Origin: Sterolibacterium denitrificans
GTDB taxonomy: Bacteria > Pseudomonadota > Gammaproteobacteria > Burkholderiales > Rhodocyclaceae
Length of the DNA: 64,000 nt
Assembly (NCBI RefSeq): GCF_900174485.1
Contig: NZ_LT837803.1
Coordinates: 2,495,305-2,559,304 of the forward strand
Direction: 5' to 3'
Of this stretch, positions 62,830-64,000 are shown piece by piece. Each line of letters begins with the position of its first letter. Position 1 is the stretch's first letter. Under the pieces are notes generated by a model, which worked only from the letters and a program-made list of their open reading frames with translations, was not told where the DNA came from and made no database searches. Position numbers and translations under genes: made by a program.

Positions 62830-63321
62830 GTGCAAGCTGCTGCCGATACCCGTCTTGCCCGTTTCATCGAGGATGAACTGGCAATGCTGCGCAGCTTTGT
62901 CGAATTGTTGCAACACGAACAGAGGATCCTGACCGAAGGCGACATTGACGAGCTGACGCCCTTGATCGAGAAAAAAGGGCGGCTTGCCGACCTCCTCACC
63001 CAGCTTGCCGGGCAGCGCAATGAAATTCTGGCTGCCGCAGGATATCCGCACGACCGGGCCGGAATCGATATCTGGCTGGAACGACGCAGCCCGACAGGCG
63101 AAGCAGCGCAAGACGCTCGCGACAGCTGGGAAAACATTCTCGCGCTGGCCGTTCAGGCCCGCACGCTGAACGAAACCAACGGCAAGCTGATCGGCATCCG
63201 CCTGCAACACAATCAGCAGACCTTGAACTCCCTGCTTGCCGCCGGCAACCGGTCAGCCCTGTACGGACCGGACGGCCAGCCCCACGCCAGCGGTGGCGGC
63301 CGATCATTCGGCGCAGTCTGA
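62830..63321 (+). CDS. flgN: Flagellar chaperone FlgN
   Basis: FlgN keeps the hook-filament junction proteins FlgK and FlgL soluble for export. The 163-residue product is helical and has ARFIEDELAMLRSFVELLQHEQRILTEGDIDEL and a C-terminal segment LNETNGKLIGIRLQHNQQTLNSLL, which matches FlgN. The start is a GTG at 62830. Order flgM-flgN is standard. It converges with the motor gene. Confidence 0.92.
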   Translation: MQAAADTRLARFIEDELAMLRSFVELLQHEQRILTEGDIDELTPLIEKKGRLADLLTQLAGQRNEILAAAGYPHDRAGIDIWLERRSPTGEAAQDARDSWENILALAVQARTLNETNGKLIGIRLQHNQQTLNSLLAAGNRSALYGPDGQPHASGGGRSFGAV

Positions 63322-63360
63322 GCATTCCAGAGCCGCCGCCCCGCACTCGCCCATCGTACT

Positions 63361-64000
63361 TCAGGGCAGCGCGTTGCCCTTCGTGATTGCCGACACACTC
63401 CCGGCATCGGCCTGATCCGGCATTCTTGATTCGATGGTAATGGCGACACGCCGGTTGCGGGCACGTCCCTCTGCCGACTCATTCCCGGCGATCGGGCGCT
63501 GATCAGCATAACCCACGGCCGTCAGGCGGCTGGCGGCGACGCCGTTATCGATCATCAGGCGCACCACACTGGAAGCGCGCACGCCTGAGAGCTCCCAATT
63601 GGAAGCAAACTGGGCCGTCGCGATCGGGATATCGTCGGTATGCCCCTCGACCGTAATCGGAAAATCGGTTGGCGCCAGGATGCGCGCCACGGCGGTCAGC
63701 GGCGCCAGCGCCTCACTGGCCAGGCGCGCCTCCCCCGACGAAAACAACACGCTGGCATTGATATCGACCGTAATCCCCCGCGCACCTTCGGTCACCCGCA
63801 CCTGTCCATTTTCCACCAGGGGCCCGAGCGCATCGCTGATTTCCTGCGCCATGTCACGCATCTTTTCCTTGGCCTTGCGCTTGGCCTCGCTAGCCGGCTT
63901 GGCTGCAACCACCGGCCGATTCGGCACGATCATCGGCAAGACCAGCGTCGGGGCGGCTGACCCCACCTCGACCTGGGCACCGGCGGTCGACCCAGGCACG
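63361..64000 (-). CDS. MotB/MotD-like flagellar motor protein, N-terminal part missing
   Basis: Only the C-terminal 212 residues are in the window. They form an OmpA-like peptidoglycan-binding domain: ITVDINASVLFSSGEARLASEALAPLTAVARIL, EGHTDDIPI, NWELSGVRASSVVRLMI, VGYADQRPIAGNESAEGRARNRRVAI. The KRKAKEKMRDMAQEISDAL segment before it fits MotB/MotD stators, which anchor the motor to the wall. The N-terminal membrane helix and start lie beyond the right edge. Position next to flgMN supports a flagellar role. Confidence 0.88.
   Translation of the reverse strand, partial: VPGSTAGAQVEVGSAAPTLVLPMIVPNRPVVAAKPASEAKRKAKEKMRDMAQEISDALGPLVENGQVRVTEGARGITVDINASVLFSSGEARLASEALAPLTAVARILAPTDFPITVEGHTDDIPIATAQFASNWELSGVRASSVVRLMIDNGVAASRLTAVGYADQRPIAGNESAEGRARNRRVAITIESRMPDQADAGSVSAITKGNALP

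Overview
The window is a GC-rich chromosome segment (roughly 60-65% GC by eye) from a motile, piliated betaproteobacterium, most likely Rhodocyclales/Nitrosomonadales-like. This placement is inferred from gene order and protein style; no database search was possible. Supporting features are the order rimP-nusA-infB-rbfA-truB-rpsO-pnp, the ribF-ileS-lspA-fkpB-ispH cluster, a tandem glycine riboswitch before gcvTHP, MSHA-type and type IV pilus genes, and a type II sulfide:quinone reductase. No rRNA, CRISPR array, transposase or prophage is visible.

Layout. 1-9000 (minus): the transcription/translation operon rimP-nusA-infB-rbfA-truB-rpsO-pnp (pnp cut by the left edge), with a good promoter at 8972-9000 and a terminator-like hairpin in the rimP leader. 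9.1-10.6 kb (plus): a secreted DUF4139 protein. 10.6-16.9 kb (minus): a tightly packed run hydrolase-rnm-yciO-trpS-scpA-scpB-rluB. 17.0-20.9 kb (plus): secreted Cache protein, chemoreceptor, membrane diguanylate cyclase. 20.9-27.4 kb (plus): promoter, tandem glycine riboswitch and terminator, then gcvT-gcvH-gcvP-trhP and an orphan lipoyl-domain protein. 27.4-28.3 kb: a gene-free block made of two inverted copies of a structured mosaic repeat around REP-like repeats. 28.3-32.8 kb: sqr (minus), then ettA and a propeller lipoprotein (plus). 32.9-34.9 kb (minus): an accessory patch with an AlbA_2/ATPase gene carrying an in-frame tandem repeat, a DUF6361-like fragment and tRNA-Thr(CGU). 35.0-36.9 kb (minus): a NarL-type two-component pair. 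37.1-43.7 kb (plus): minor pilins fimT-pilV-pilW-pilX, pilY1, pilE. 43.8-52.4 kb: queG (minus), then tsaE-amiC and ribF-ileS-lspA-fkpB-ispH (plus). 52.6-59.5 kb (minus): mshI-pilN-like-mshJ-mshK-mshL-mshM-mshN. 59.8-60.7 kb (minus): moaC and a TusA-family gene. 60.9-63.3 kb (plus): bepA, then flgM-flgN behind a sigma-28-like promoter. 63.4 kb to the right edge (minus): a MotB/MotD-like motor protein.

Most of the window is conserved core genome. The less ordinary parts are: (1) the paired mosaic repeats at 27417-28306, which keep their hairpin architecture and one loop sequence while the stems differ; (2) the riboswitch-led gcv cluster extended by a tRNA hydroxylase and an orphan lipoyl domain; (3) the AlbA_2/DUF6361/tRNA-Thr patch; (4) a very AT-rich patch inside tsaE; and (5) leader hairpins before rimP and pnp. 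Many start codons were moved inward from the longest open frame using ribosome sites, overlaps with the upstream gene and family N-termini.
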